Assembly (NCBI GenBank): GCA_937894055.1
Contig: CALDHQ010000590.1
Span: 1-7,794 of the forward strand
Reading direction: 5' to 3'
Origin: an uncultured Polymorphobacter sp.
GTDB taxonomy: Bacteria > Pseudomonadota > Alphaproteobacteria > Sphingomonadales > Sphingomonadaceae
Length of the DNA stretch: 7,794 nt
Shown one piece after another: positions 1-6,631 of the stretch. The notes beneath the pieces were generated by a model that was given only the letters and a program-made list of their open reading frames with translations, was not told where the DNA came from and ran no database searches. The position numbers were made by a program, and so were the translations under genes. How positions within the stretch are numbered: position 1 is the stretch's first letter; every line of letters starts with the position of its first letter.

Positions 1-305
1 TGGCCCAAGCCTGCGGCCAGACTCATCATGCGGTCGCTCATGTCGCCATACAGGGCAAAGTTGGCCGACAGCGCGACCAGCCCGGCCTCTTGTTCGAGGT
101 GTCGGATTTTGAAATACGGGGCCCCCATGGAAATGCCCAGCGCCTTGGCTTCGTTGCTGCGGGCAATGGCGCAGCCGTCGTTGTTGGACAGCACAACCAC
201 GGGGCGGTGGTTCAGCTGGGGCTGAAACACGCGTTCGCACGAGACATAAAAGTTGTTGCCATCGACCAGGGCGTATTGCGGGCGAGGGCTGAAATGCGAG
301 GTCAT
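1..305 (-). CDS. umuC: UmuC-type Y-family DNA polymerase (Pol V catalytic subunit), N-terminal fragment
   Basis: I translated this from the reverse complement: ATG at 305-303, then 101 complete codons to the window edge with no stop, so the rest lies outside. UmuC is the catalytic subunit of translesion polymerase V, made in the SOS response to copy past DNA lesions. The fragment shows the palm/fingers start: a [17 protein letters not shown] stretch (residues 11-27, with the metal-binding Asp15 and the Y-family FYxSCE), then [22 protein letters not shown] (about 36-57), SMGAPYFKI and [17 protein letters not shown]. This is the usual UmuC order. The second catalytic motif (SIDE) would lie beyond the edge. 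The first nine residues (MTSHFSPRP) form a slightly longer leader than the MFALVDGNN-type starts I recall. The start is preceded by a weak GGCGG (310-314) and by a LexA box. No umuD lies directly upstream, so it is the first gene of its transcript. Codon use differs from the plus-strand genes. Confidence 0.9.
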   Translation of the reverse strand, partial: MTSHFSPRPQYALVDGNNFYVSCERVFQPQLNHRPVVVLSNNDGCAIARSNEAKALGISMGAPYFKIRHLEQEAGLVALSANFALYGDMSDRMMSLAAGLG

Positions 306-317
306 GTGGCCGCCAAT

Positions 318-337
318 AACTGTACAAATAAACAGTA
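318..337 (-). promoter_or_regulatory. LexA (SOS) operator of umuC
   Basis: The bases show a CTGT (320-323), an 8-bp A/T-dominated spacer and ACAG (332-335), with AA and TA flanks. This is a perfect CTGT-N8-ACAG core, the operator bound by LexA in gamma- and betaproteobacteria. It lies 15 bp upstream of the umuC start codon and overlaps the -10 element, the expected geometry for repression until DNA damage cleaves LexA. Alphaproteobacterial LexA normally recognises GTTC-N7-GTTC, so this box does not match the apparent origin of the plus-strand operon. Confidence 0.88.
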
Positions 338-360
338 TAAAGGGGTTTTTGGACATGCAA
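334..360 (-). promoter_or_regulatory. Probable sigma70 promoter of umuC
   Basis: On the minus strand a TATACT -10 (334-339, one mismatch to TATAAT) lies downstream of a weak -35, TTGCAT (355-360; 15-bp spacer) or TTTGCA (356-361; 16-bp spacer). The -10 shares bases with the LexA box, so bound LexA would block RNA polymerase. The predicted transcript would start near 327, giving a leader of roughly 20 nt. The surrounding A/T-rich sequence stands out from the GC-rich window. Confidence 0.55.
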
Positions 361-468
361 ATCGCGGCGCATGCCCTGCAGGTGAAAGCGATTTTGGTGA
401 GCAGCGACAGGGCTTTTCACAAAATTACCGCCTTGAACATCCGGGACTGGACGCGGCACATCAGCGCT

Positions 469-576
469 TCATAACACCACGATTTCCACGCTTTGCGTGA
501 GCAACGGGCGGCACAGGATTTTGTAACCGTCGGCATCGAAGCCTGCGGCCACGGTGGTCAGTTGGCGGGCTTGCTC
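469..576 (-). CDS. C-terminal tail of an unidentified minus-strand protein
   Basis: On the minus strand an open frame ends with TGA at 471-469. Its last 35 residues read EQARQLTTVAAGFDADGYKI followed by LCRPLLTQSVEIVVL. This looks like genuine protein: mixed composition, a plausible amphipathic strand at the end, and the same codon style as umuC (CAA, AAA, TTA present). Further upstream the same frame continues for hundreds of codons, but there it is only the antisense shadow of the plus-strand genes, rich in Arg, Ala, Asp and His. I therefore place the true fragment boundary near 576-600, at the suspected junction. I do not recognise the family. It could instead be a chance open frame. Confidence 0.4.
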   Translation of the reverse strand, partial: EQARQLTTVAAGFDADGYKILCRPLLTQSVEIVVL

Positions 577-600
577 GGCGGTGGCGGCGGCGTGTCGCCC
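555..600. other. Composition and gene-content junction (chimera or recombination breakpoint)
   Basis: Left of here the coding signal is on the minus strand with umuC-like codon use. Right of here it is on the plus strand in a GC-rich catabolic operon. The plus-strand thiolase frame becomes recognisable only at about 577-600 and is closed by an in-frame TAA at 472-474, so its N-terminus is physically absent. A low-complexity GGCGGTGGCGGCGGCG run (577-592) sits at the join and could have served as microhomology or as a false assembly overlap. The exact base cannot be fixed by eye. I see no insertion-sequence end, tRNA or target-site duplication. Confidence 0.65.
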
Positions 601-1374
601 GAAGGCCTGGTCGGCTCGTACACGATGCCGGCGATGTTCGCGCACATCGGCATGGAGCACAGCAAGCGTTACGGCACGACGTTCGCGCAGTTCGCGCAGG
701 TATCGGTCAAGAACCACCACCACAGCACGCTCAACCCCAAGTCGATGTACCGCGTCGAAACCCCGCTTGAGGAAGTCATGGGCGCCGAAATGATCGCCTG
801 GCCGCTGACCAAGCTGATGTGCTCGGTCAATGTCGATGGCTCGGCGGCGGCAGTGCTGATGTCCGAAAAGAAGGTCCGCGAGCGCGGCCTGATGGACCGC
901 GCGGTGCGCATCCGCGCGTCCGAAATGAGCAGCAATCCGTTCGAGGACCGCCAGATGGCGATGCCCGATTTCAGCGGCGCAACACGCGTGGCTGCGGCGA
1001 ACGCTTATGAACAGGCCGGCATCGGCCCCGAAGAAGTCAACCTCGTCGAGCTCCACGACTGCTTCGCCACCGCCGAACTGGTGCATTACGAAAACCTCGG
1101 GCTGTGCGCCTTTGGCGACGCCGGCAAGCTGATTGATGACGGCACCACCGCGCTCGGTGGCCGCGTGCCGGTCAATGTCTCGGGCGGACTGTTGTCGAAG
1201 GGCCATCCGCTCGGCGCCACCGGCATCGCCAACATCTACGAAGTCTCGACGCATCTGCGGGGCAAGGCCGGCGAGCGCCAGGTCGAAGGCGCGCGCATCG
1301 GGCTGACGCATGTCGTCGGCGGCGGTCCCGGCATGGGCACCGCGTGTGCGATCCACGTGCTCGAAAAGGTCTGA
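577..1374 (+). CDS. Thiolase / SCP-x (lipid-transfer protein)-like acyltransferase, N-terminus missing
   Basis: About 265 residues of a thiolase-superfamily protein of the SCP-x/lipid-transfer type, whose members cleave 3-ketoacyl-CoA with CoA at the end of a beta-oxidation cycle. Full-length relatives are near 390 residues, so roughly 110-125 N-terminal residues are missing, including the nucleophilic cysteine; as drawn, it cannot be an active thiolase. What remains is well conserved: YTMPAMFAHIGMEHSKRYGT near the start, the HDCF active-site motif (1054-1065), GHPLGATG with the catalytic His (1201-1224) and a C-terminal GGGPGMGTAC, whose Cys (1345-1347) is the usual second active-site cysteine. 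No credible start codon exists: a TTG at 493 and a GTG at 592 are merely in frame, and a TAA at 472-474 closes the frame upstream. It ends 3 nt before the SDR gene. The 5' loss coincides with the junction, so I read it as a truncated copy rather than a short natural gene. Confidence 0.85.
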   Translation, partial: GGGGGVSPEGLVGSYTMPAMFAHIGMEHSKRYGTTFAQFAQVSVKNHHHSTLNPKSMYRVETPLEEVMGAEMIAWPLTKLMCSVNVDGSAAAVLMSEKKVRERGLMDRAVRIRASEMSSNPFEDRQMAMPDFSGATRVAAANAYEQAGIGPEEVNLVELHDCFATAELVHYENLGLCAFGDAGKLIDDGTTALGGRVPVNVSGGLLSKGHPLGATGIANIYEVSTHLRGKAGERQVEGARIGLTHVVGGGPGMGTACAIHVLEKV

Positions 1375-1377
1375 GCC

Positions 1378-2265
1378 ATGAAGGACTTCAAGGGCAGCGT
1401 CGCGGTCATCACCGGCGGCGCCAGCGGGCTGGGGCTGGCGCTGGCGCATGCCGCACAGGCGCGCGGCTGCAAGCTGGTCATCGCCGATATCCGCGAGGAC
1501 GCGCTGGCGGCGGCCGCCAAGGCGCTGGGTGCGGGCGGTGAAGTTTTGGCGGTCAAGACCGACGTGTCGCGCGCCGACGAGGTCGAGGCGCTCGCCGCGG
1601 CTGCGGTGGCGAAGTTCGGCAAGGTCAATCTGCTGTTCAACAACGCCGGCGTCTTCGCCTCCAGCCTGAGCTGGGAAACCAGCGCCGACGAATATGACTG
1701 GGTCATCGGCGTCAACCAGCGCTCGGTGGCGAGCGGCATCCGCAGCTTCGTGCCGCGGATGATCGCGCAGGGCGACCCCTGCCACGTCGTGACGATTTCG
1801 TCGGGCGCCGGGCTGACGGTCAATCCGGGGTTCGCCACCTATTCGATGACCAAGCACGCGGTGCTGGCGCTGACCGAGGCGCTGTGGCTCGACCTGCGCG
1901 CGCAGAAAGTGCCCAACATCGGCGTCACCATCGCCATGCCCGGCATGACGCAATCGGGGATCATGTCGCCCGAAAAGACCACGCCGTCGGCGCTCAAGGG
2001 CGAAGTCGGCGAACGGCTGGGCAATCCGGTGCTAAAGGCGCTCGAAACGCTAATGCAGGCCGGCGTCGCCGGTGGTTTGTCGGCCGAAGCGCTTGCCGAC
2101 CAGGTGTTTGCGGCGATTGCGGCGGACGACTTGTACGTGCTGCCGGCGTTCGATGACGAGGGCAGCCGGACGTTCGCCACCGCGGTCGCCACGGGACGCG
2201 CCAGCGGCACCAACGCCTATCCGCCGTTCGTCGACGCGTTCCTAGATACGCTCGCCACGCTCTGA
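1378..2265 (+). CDS. Short-chain dehydrogenase/reductase (SDR)
   Basis: A 295-residue cytoplasmic NAD(P)-dependent oxidoreductase of the classical SDR family. The Rossmann glycine motif TGGASGLG is at residues 12-19. An Asp ending strand beta-2 (D37, in IADIRED) suggests NAD(H) preference. NNAG is at 88-91, and the catalytic tetrad is N113, S142, Y155 and K159 (YSMTK). It is about 40 residues longer than a minimal classical SDR, with a C-terminal extension from about residue 200 that probably shapes the substrate pocket. The likely role in this operon is oxidation of a hydroxyl to a ketone, for instance a hydroxyacyl-CoA ahead of thiolysis or a ring hydroxyl; the substrate cannot be read from sequence. 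The start follows a weak AAAGG (1365-1369) inside the thiolase end. It is followed by a 24-nt gap to the dehydrogenase, so it is co-transcribed. Confidence 0.92.
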   Translation: MKDFKGSVAVITGGASGLGLALAHAAQARGCKLVIADIREDALAAAAKALGAGGEVLAVKTDVSRADEVEALAAAAVAKFGKVNLLFNNAGVFASSLSWETSADEYDWVIGVNQRSVASGIRSFVPRMIAQGDPCHVVTISSGAGLTVNPGFATYSMTKHAVLALTEALWLDLRAQKVPNIGVTIAMPGMTQSGIMSPEKTTPSALKGEVGERLGNPVLKALETLMQAGVAGGLSAEALADQVFAAIAADDLYVLPAFDDEGSRTFATAVATGRASGTNAYPPFVDAFLDTLATL

Positions 2266-2289
2266 CCTTCAGCTGAAACGGAGACCCGC

Positions 2290-3456
2290 ATGTCGCACTT
2301 CCTCAACGACGACCAGAAGGCGATCCGCGATGTCGCGGCGAAGTTCGCGGTCAACGAGCTGATGCCGATTGCCAACGAGATCGACGCCAGCGAGAGCACC
2401 CCCGACTGGGTCGTCAAGCGCTGCGCCGAACTGGGCTTCTACGGCATTTATATCGCCGAGGAGTTCGGCGGCATCGGCGCCGGGCTGGTGACGGCGTGCG
2501 TGGTGCTCGAGGAAATCGCCAAGGCAAGTCCGGCGTTTGCCGGGCTGCTGTCGGTGCAGATGATCCTGTGCCCCGAAACCGTCAACGTGCTCGGCACGCC
2601 TGAGCAAAAGAAGCGGCTGCTGCCCAAGTCGGCGAGCGGCGAGCGGCTGATGGCCTATTCGCAGACCGAGCCCGCCGGCGTCGGCAACATCGCCTATCAC
2701 CAGACCAAACTGACGCCCGACGGCAATGGCTACCGGCTCGACGGCCACAAATTGTTCTGCACGCAGGGCGCCGCCAAGACCTACCTCGTCATGCCGCGCA
2801 CCAAGCGCGACGGCGTCGATGGCTATGGCTGCGTCATCGTCGAAGCCGAGGACGAAGGCTTCGAGGTCCAGAAGTATGAGGAAAAGCTCGGCTGGCGCGG
2901 CACCAACACCGGGCCGATCGCGTTCAACAACGTCCATATCGCGCCCGATGACGTGCTCGGTGATCTGCTCACCGGCAACGCCGACCATGCGCCCGCCAAC
3001 CAGGCGAGCTTCCTCGGCCATGCCGCGACGTCGCTCGGCTGCGTCGAGGGGCTGTTCGACCTGACTGTCACGCAGGTCAAGGAGCGCCAGCTTTACGGCG
3101 CGCCGATGTGGAAGCTGTCGCCGATCACCGACCGGCTGGCGCAGATCTGGACCAAGATCGAAGCCTGCCGCGCCATGCTCTACAACGCCGCGCGCCAGAT
3201 CGACGAAGGCACTTTGGCGTTGCCGCTGGGCAGCGCCTGCAAGGCCTATATCGGCGACACCGCGTTCGACTGCTGCAGCCAGTTGCTGCAGATGTGGGGC
3301 GGCAGCGGCATCATGAATTCGACTGGCGTCAATCGCTACTTCCGCGATGCCCGCGCCAAGATGGTCGCCGAAGGCTCGACCGAAATCCACCATGCGGTGA
3401 TCGCGCAAGCCGCGCTTGGCTTCACCGGCCTGCTCAGCAGCAGCGACAGCAACTAG
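2290..3456 (+). CDS. Acyl-CoA dehydrogenase family protein
   Basis: A 388-residue protein of the usual acyl-CoA dehydrogenase length, an FAD enzyme that introduces an alpha,beta double bond into acyl-CoA and passes electrons to ETF. The order is standard: an N-terminal helical domain with FLNDDQKAIRD and an EEFGG turn, a middle beta domain with SQTEPAGVGN (124-133, in place of the common LTEPxAGSD), LGWRGTNTGPIAFNNV, then the C-terminal helical domain with MWGGSG (335-340) and AEGSTEIHH. E361 of that motif aligns with the catalytic Glu of the MCAD/SCAD type. The Gly-Asn replacing Ser-Asp at 132-133 is a small departure near the flavin site. A good Shine-Dalgarno GGAG (2280-2283) sits 6 nt before the ATG. 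The ACAD10/11-like ADGPDEVH motif is absent, so this is a general fatty-acyl or side-chain dehydrogenase; chain specificity is unknown. Confidence 0.95.
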   Translation: MSHFLNDDQKAIRDVAAKFAVNELMPIANEIDASESTPDWVVKRCAELGFYGIYIAEEFGGIGAGLVTACVVLEEIAKASPAFAGLLSVQMILCPETVNVLGTPEQKKRLLPKSASGERLMAYSQTEPAGVGNIAYHQTKLTPDGNGYRLDGHKLFCTQGAAKTYLVMPRTKRDGVDGYGCVIVEAEDEGFEVQKYEEKLGWRGTNTGPIAFNNVHIAPDDVLGDLLTGNADHAPANQASFLGHAATSLGCVEGLFDLTVTQVKERQLYGAPMWKLSPITDRLAQIWTKIEACRAMLYNAARQIDEGTLALPLGSACKAYIGDTAFDCCSQLLQMWGGSGIMNSTGVNRYFRDARAKMVAEGSTEIHHAVIAQAALGFTGLLSSSDSN

Positions 3457-3459
3457 GGG
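3455..3459 (+). promoter_or_regulatory. Shine-Dalgarno that fixes the start of the acyl-CoA ligase gene
   Basis: AGGGG overlaps the stop codon of the acyl-CoA dehydrogenase gene and lies 10 nt before the ATG at 3470. The reading frame is open further upstream, to a TTG at 3416, but that would overlap the dehydrogenase by about 40 nt with no conserved sequence. The ATG at 3470 is therefore the better start. Confidence 0.7.
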
Positions 3460-3469
3460 TTCCCGCACC

Positions 3470-5035
3470 ATGACCGACACTGCCGCACGCCACCCTTCGA
3501 CCTATGTCCCGTCGCCGATCATCAACGCGCTGATCCGCGACCGCGACCGCCCCATCGTCGAAATGGCCGGCGGCAAGGCGTGGACCGGCGGCGAAATGCT
3601 GGCCGCCACCAGCCGGTTGACGCAGGCGCTGCAGGCGCGCGGCGTGGTCAATGGCGCGCGCGTGGCGCTGCTCGCGGGCAATTCGGTCGAGGTGCTGTTG
3701 CTGCACAACGCCATCGCCTTTGCCGGCGGTTGCCTCGTCGCGATGCACCCGATGGGGTCGGCCGACGATCACCTGTTCGCCATCGAGGACGCCGGTGTCG
3801 AAGTGCTGCTCTATGACCCCAAGAAGTTCGCGCCGCGCGCTGCCGAACTGCGCGCCCGCACCAACCGCCTCAAGACCGTGCTGTCGCTCGGCGCCGGTGA
3901 AGTCGGCGACGATCTGCTGGCACTCGCAGATACCTTCGACCTCGCGCCGCTGACCGCGCCGGTGCTCGATCCGGGCACGGTGACGCGGCTGTCCTATTCG
4001 GGCGGCACCACCGGCAAGCCCAAGGCGATCCCCGGCAACCCGCGCACCGGTGCGGCGGCGCTGCAGATCATGATGAGCGAATGGGAATGGCCGATCGAGC
4101 CGCGCATCCTCGCGGTCGTGCCGCTGAGCCATGCCGGCGGCTCGCTGTTCGGCCCGATGCTGCTCAAGCACGGCACGATGGTCGTGCTGCCGGCGTTCGA
4201 CCCCGGCGCCGTGCTCGCGGCGATCGAGAAATACCGCATCACCTGCACGATGCTGGTGCCGACGATGATCTACGCGCTGCTCGACCACCCCGACTTCGAC
4301 AAATACGACCTGTCGAGCCTGGAAACGATTTTCTACGGCGCGTCGCTGATGTCGCCGGTGCGGCTCAAGGAAGGCCTCGAACGCATCGGGCCGGTGTTCT
4401 ACCAATTCTACGGCCAGGCCGAAGCGCCAATGACGGTGTGCGTGATGCGCCGTTCGGAGCATGACGCGAACAACCCCAACCGCCTCGCCTCGTGCGGCCG
4501 GCCGGTGCCCTATGTCGATGTCGCGCTGCTCGGCGACGACAATCTGCCTGTGGCCGACGGTGAGCCCGGCGAAATCTGCGTACGCGGGCCGCTGGTCATG
4601 GACGGCTATCTCGACCGCGCCGACCAGAACAGCGAGGCGCTCGCCGCCGGCTGGCTCCACACCGGCGACGTCGCCGTCAAGGACCCCGACGGTTTCCTGC
4701 GCATCGTCGACCGCAAGAAGGACATGATCGTCACCGGCGGCTTCAACGTCTTCCCCAGCGAAGTCGAAAACGTCATCGCCACCCACCCCGCCGTCGCGCA
4801 AGTCGCGGTGTTCGGTATCGCCGACGAGAAATGGGGCGAGGCGGTTTGCGCCGCCGTCGTGCTGCGCCCCGGCGCCAAGGCCGACCCCGCCGAGCTGACC
4901 GCACTGGTCAAGACGCACAAGGGTTCGGTGCAGGCGCCCAAGCGCATTGAATTCATCGACGCCATCCCGCAGACTGCCGTCGGCAAGCCCGACAAAAAGG
5001 CATTGCGGGCGCAATTTGCGACAGGTGCAGCATGA
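3470..5035 (+). CDS. AMP-forming acyl-CoA synthetase / ligase (ANL superfamily, FadD-like)
   Basis: A 521-residue enzyme that activates a carboxylic acid with ATP to an acyl-adenylate and then to the acyl-CoA, the entry step for this pathway. Adenylate-forming core motifs are in order: the phosphate-binding loop SYSGGTTGKPK (175-185), PLSHAGG (A4), YGQAE (A5, where most relatives have YGxTE), the LHTGD segment, the hinge region DRKKDMIVTGGFNVFPSEVE, and the C-terminal catalytic lysine in AVGKPDKK (K506). The adenylation and thioesterification lids are both present, so it should be active. The A5 Thr-to-Ala change is uncommon but sits next to the conserved Glu. The substrate class cannot be read reliably; similar ligases act on medium/long-chain, aromatic or steroid side-chain acids. 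Its stop overlaps the next start by 4 nt (ATGA), indicating translational coupling. Confidence 0.94.
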   Translation: MTDTAARHPSTYVPSPIINALIRDRDRPIVEMAGGKAWTGGEMLAATSRLTQALQARGVVNGARVALLAGNSVEVLLLHNAIAFAGGCLVAMHPMGSADDHLFAIEDAGVEVLLYDPKKFAPRAAELRARTNRLKTVLSLGAGEVGDDLLALADTFDLAPLTAPVLDPGTVTRLSYSGGTTGKPKAIPGNPRTGAAALQIMMSEWEWPIEPRILAVVPLSHAGGSLFGPMLLKHGTMVVLPAFDPGAVLAAIEKYRITCTMLVPTMIYALLDHPDFDKYDLSSLETIFYGASLMSPVRLKEGLERIGPVFYQFYGQAEAPMTVCVMRRSEHDANNPNRLASCGRPVPYVDVALLGDDNLPVADGEPGEICVRGPLVMDGYLDRADQNSEALAAGWLHTGDVAVKDPDGFLRIVDRKKDMIVTGGFNVFPSEVENVIATHPAVAQVAVFGIADEKWGEAVCAAVVLRPGAKADPAELTALVKTHKGSVQAPKRIEFIDAIPQTAVGKPDKKALRAQFATGAA

Positions 5036-6261
5036 CCTATGACCTGATCATCATCGGCGGCGGCATCGCCGGCTCGGCGCTCGCCACCGTCATGGCGAAG
5101 GACGGCAAAAGCGTGCTGCTGCTCGAAAAGTCGACGGTGTTCGAAGACCGCGTACGCGGCGAATGGATCGCGCCCTGGGGCGTCGTCGAAACCAAGCGCA
5201 CCGGGCTCTACGACACGCTCGTCGCTGCCGGTGGCCACCACCTGACCAGCCACGTCACCTATGACGAAACCCGCGATCCGGCGACTGCCGAAGCGACGCC
5301 GCTGCCGCTCGGCATGTTCGCCGAAGGCATCGCCGGACCGCTTTGCATCCGCCATCCGGTGCAGAGCCAGGCGCTGTTCGATGCGGCGGTCGCGGCCGGT
5401 GCCGATGCCCGGCGCGGCGTCACCGTATCAGCCGTCACGCTGGGTGCAGCACCGTCGGTGACGTTCATGCAGGACGGCGTCGCACATGTCGCACGCGCGC
5501 CGCTGGTTGTCGGCGCCGAAGGCCGCCAGTCGGAAATCCGCGAACGCGCCGGTCTCAAGCTCGTGCAGGACAAGCCGCACCACTGGTTCGCCGGGCTGCT
5601 GGTGGACGACGTGCAGGGCTGGGACTCGACAGTGCAGGCGATCGGCACCGAGGATGACTTCGCCTTCCTGGCGTTCCCGCAGAGCGGGTCGCGGGTGCGC
5701 GTCTATGGCGGCTGGGCGCTCGACCAGAAGTCGCGCTTTGCCGGGGCCGATGGCGCACGCCGCTTCCTCGATGCGTTCCGCATGCGCTCGGCACCGCGCA
5801 ACGATGCGCTCGCCGATGGCACGCCGGCGGGGCCGCTCTACGCCTATTTCAACAACAGCAGCGTCGTCGCCACGCCTTATGCCCAGGGCGCGGTGCTGAT
5901 CGGCGATGCGGCGGGCTGGAACGACCCGATCCTCGGGCTCGGCCTGTCGATTACCCACCGCGACGTGCGGCTGGTCAGCGAAATCCTCAAGGCCACCGCA
6001 CCCGGCACGGCGCCCGACTTCCGACCCTATGCCGAAGAACGCGTCGAGCGCATGCGGCGGTTGCAGATGGTCGCCGACACGCAGGCGACGCTTGACATGG
6101 AATTCGGCGACGGCCCGCGCGAACGCCGCCGCCGCTACCACGAAGCCGCTGCCGCCGATCCGACCGTCGGCATATTCGGCTTTGCCGTGATGGCAGGCCC
6201 CGAAACCGTGCCGGCGGAATTCTTCGGCGCGGCACACGTCGCGCGCGTGCTGGGAGCCTGA
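5032..6261 (+). CDS. FAD-dependent oxidoreductase, class A monooxygenase / geranylgeranyl-reductase-like
   Basis: A 409-residue flavoprotein of the p-hydroxybenzoate hydroxylase fold. The N-terminal dinucleotide-binding GGGIAGS (9-15) is followed by the ribose-binding E32 (LLLEKS). The RGEWIAPWG segment (about 43-51) matches the FAD-contacting loop of this group. The middle motif reads GAEGRQSEIR (161-170), with Glu where class A monooxygenases usually have the Asp of the DG motif. The second FAD motif is GDAAGWNDPILGLGLS (291-306). There is no signal peptide and no membrane segment. Members use NAD(P)H and oxygen to hydroxylate or epoxidise a substrate, or act as oxygen-independent reductases on isoprenoid double bonds; the sequence does not decide which. 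The start overlaps the ligase stop by 4 nt; a modest CAGGTG (5022-5027) precedes it. Its place in the operon suggests it tailors the same acid or acyl-CoA that the ligase handles. Confidence 0.88.
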   Translation: MTYDLIIIGGGIAGSALATVMAKDGKSVLLLEKSTVFEDRVRGEWIAPWGVVETKRTGLYDTLVAAGGHHLTSHVTYDETRDPATAEATPLPLGMFAEGIAGPLCIRHPVQSQALFDAAVAAGADARRGVTVSAVTLGAAPSVTFMQDGVAHVARAPLVVGAEGRQSEIRERAGLKLVQDKPHHWFAGLLVDDVQGWDSTVQAIGTEDDFAFLAFPQSGSRVRVYGGWALDQKSRFAGADGARRFLDAFRMRSAPRNDALADGTPAGPLYAYFNNSSVVATPYAQGAVLIGDAAGWNDPILGLGLSITHRDVRLVSEILKATAPGTAPDFRPYAEERVERMRRLQMVADTQATLDMEFGDGPRERRRRYHEAAAADPTVGIFGFAVMAGPETVPAEFFGAAHVARVLGA

Positions 6262-6262
6262 G

Positions 6263-6631
6263 ATGGATATCGAAGCCTTCAACGCCGATTGGCTCGCCGC
6301 ATGGTCGGCGAAGGACGTCGAGCGCCTGCTGACCTTCTACACCGAAGACTGCGTCTACCGCGACCCGCAGACCGCCGCGGGCATCACCGGCCATGCGGCA
6401 TTGCGCGCCTATCTGACCGGGCTGTTCGGCGCGACACCGCCGATGACCTATACGCCCGATGAAACCTGGCCGATGGCCGGCGGCTATTGCGGCCGCTGGT
6501 ATTGCGCCGTGGATGCCGCCAGCGACGTGCCCATCCTGCGCGGCTTCGACCTCGTCATCCTGCGCGGCGACAAGATCGCGCTCAACGAAGTCTATGTCCA
6601 TGAACTCGCCGCGCCGGTGGCAGCAGCTTGA
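6263..6631 (+). CDS. NTF2-like / SnoaL-like fold small protein
   Basis: A 122-residue protein with the size and layout of the NTF2/SnoaL/ketosteroid-isomerase fold: an N-terminal helix (FNADWLAAWSAKDVERLLTF), the typical FYTEDCVYRDP turn, a helix with GHAALRAYLTGLF, then beta strands ending RGFDLVILRGDKIALNEVYV. D34 in YRDP sits where the general-base Asp38 of ketosteroid isomerase falls, while the Tyr14 position seems to be a Trp (W10). A classical isomerase mechanism is therefore doubtful. Members act as isomerases, hydratases, cyclases or non-enzymatic ligand binders. A strong GGGAG (6252-6256) lies 6 nt before the ATG, and only 1 nt separates it from the FAD gene stop. The next gene starts within its stop codon, implying coupled translation, and possibly a physical or functional partnership with the kinase. 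Confidence 0.82.
   Translation: MDIEAFNADWLAAWSAKDVERLLTFYTEDCVYRDPQTAAGITGHAALRAYLTGLFGATPPMTYTPDETWPMAGGYCGRWYCAVDAASDVPILRGFDLVILRGDKIALNEVYVHELAAPVAAA

Noticed and set aside
351..376. Imperfect inverted repeat GGACATGC / GCATGCCC upstream of the umuC -10.
   Set aside because: Only 7 of 8 pairs with a 10-bp loop and partly built from a self-complementary GCATGC. It overlaps the weak -35 and is no better than chance.
90..500. A plus-strand open frame of 136 codons over the left region.
   Set aside because: It is antisense to the umuC N-terminus and its promoter, and shows no family resemblance.
493..591. Use of the TTG at 493 as the true thiolase start.
   Set aside because: The first ~28 residues from there do not resemble a thiolase N-terminus, they overlap the apparent minus-strand protein tail, and no Shine-Dalgarno sequence is seen. 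The real N-terminus is missing.
469..1953. A very long open frame (494 codons) on the minus strand covering the thiolase and half of the SDR gene.
   Set aside because: Only the last ~35 residues look like protein. The rest is Arg/Ala/Asp/His-rich and lies opposite well-conserved thiolase and SDR codons, as expected for antisense frames in GC-rich DNA.
3434..5014. A 526-codon minus-strand open frame opposite the acyl-CoA ligase, and a 403-codon one at 2269-3480 opposite the dehydrogenase.
   Set aside because: Composition is typical of GC-rich antisense shadows (many His, Arg, Gly, Asp, low Lys). No domain motifs are recognisable and the plus-strand genes carry all family motifs.
6263..6631. 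Assigning the small protein as a true delta5-3-ketosteroid isomerase and the operon as steroid degradation.
   Set aside because: Only the Asp38-like residue is apparent; the Tyr14 position looks like Trp and the third catalytic residue cannot be aligned with confidence. No steroid-specific gene is in the window.
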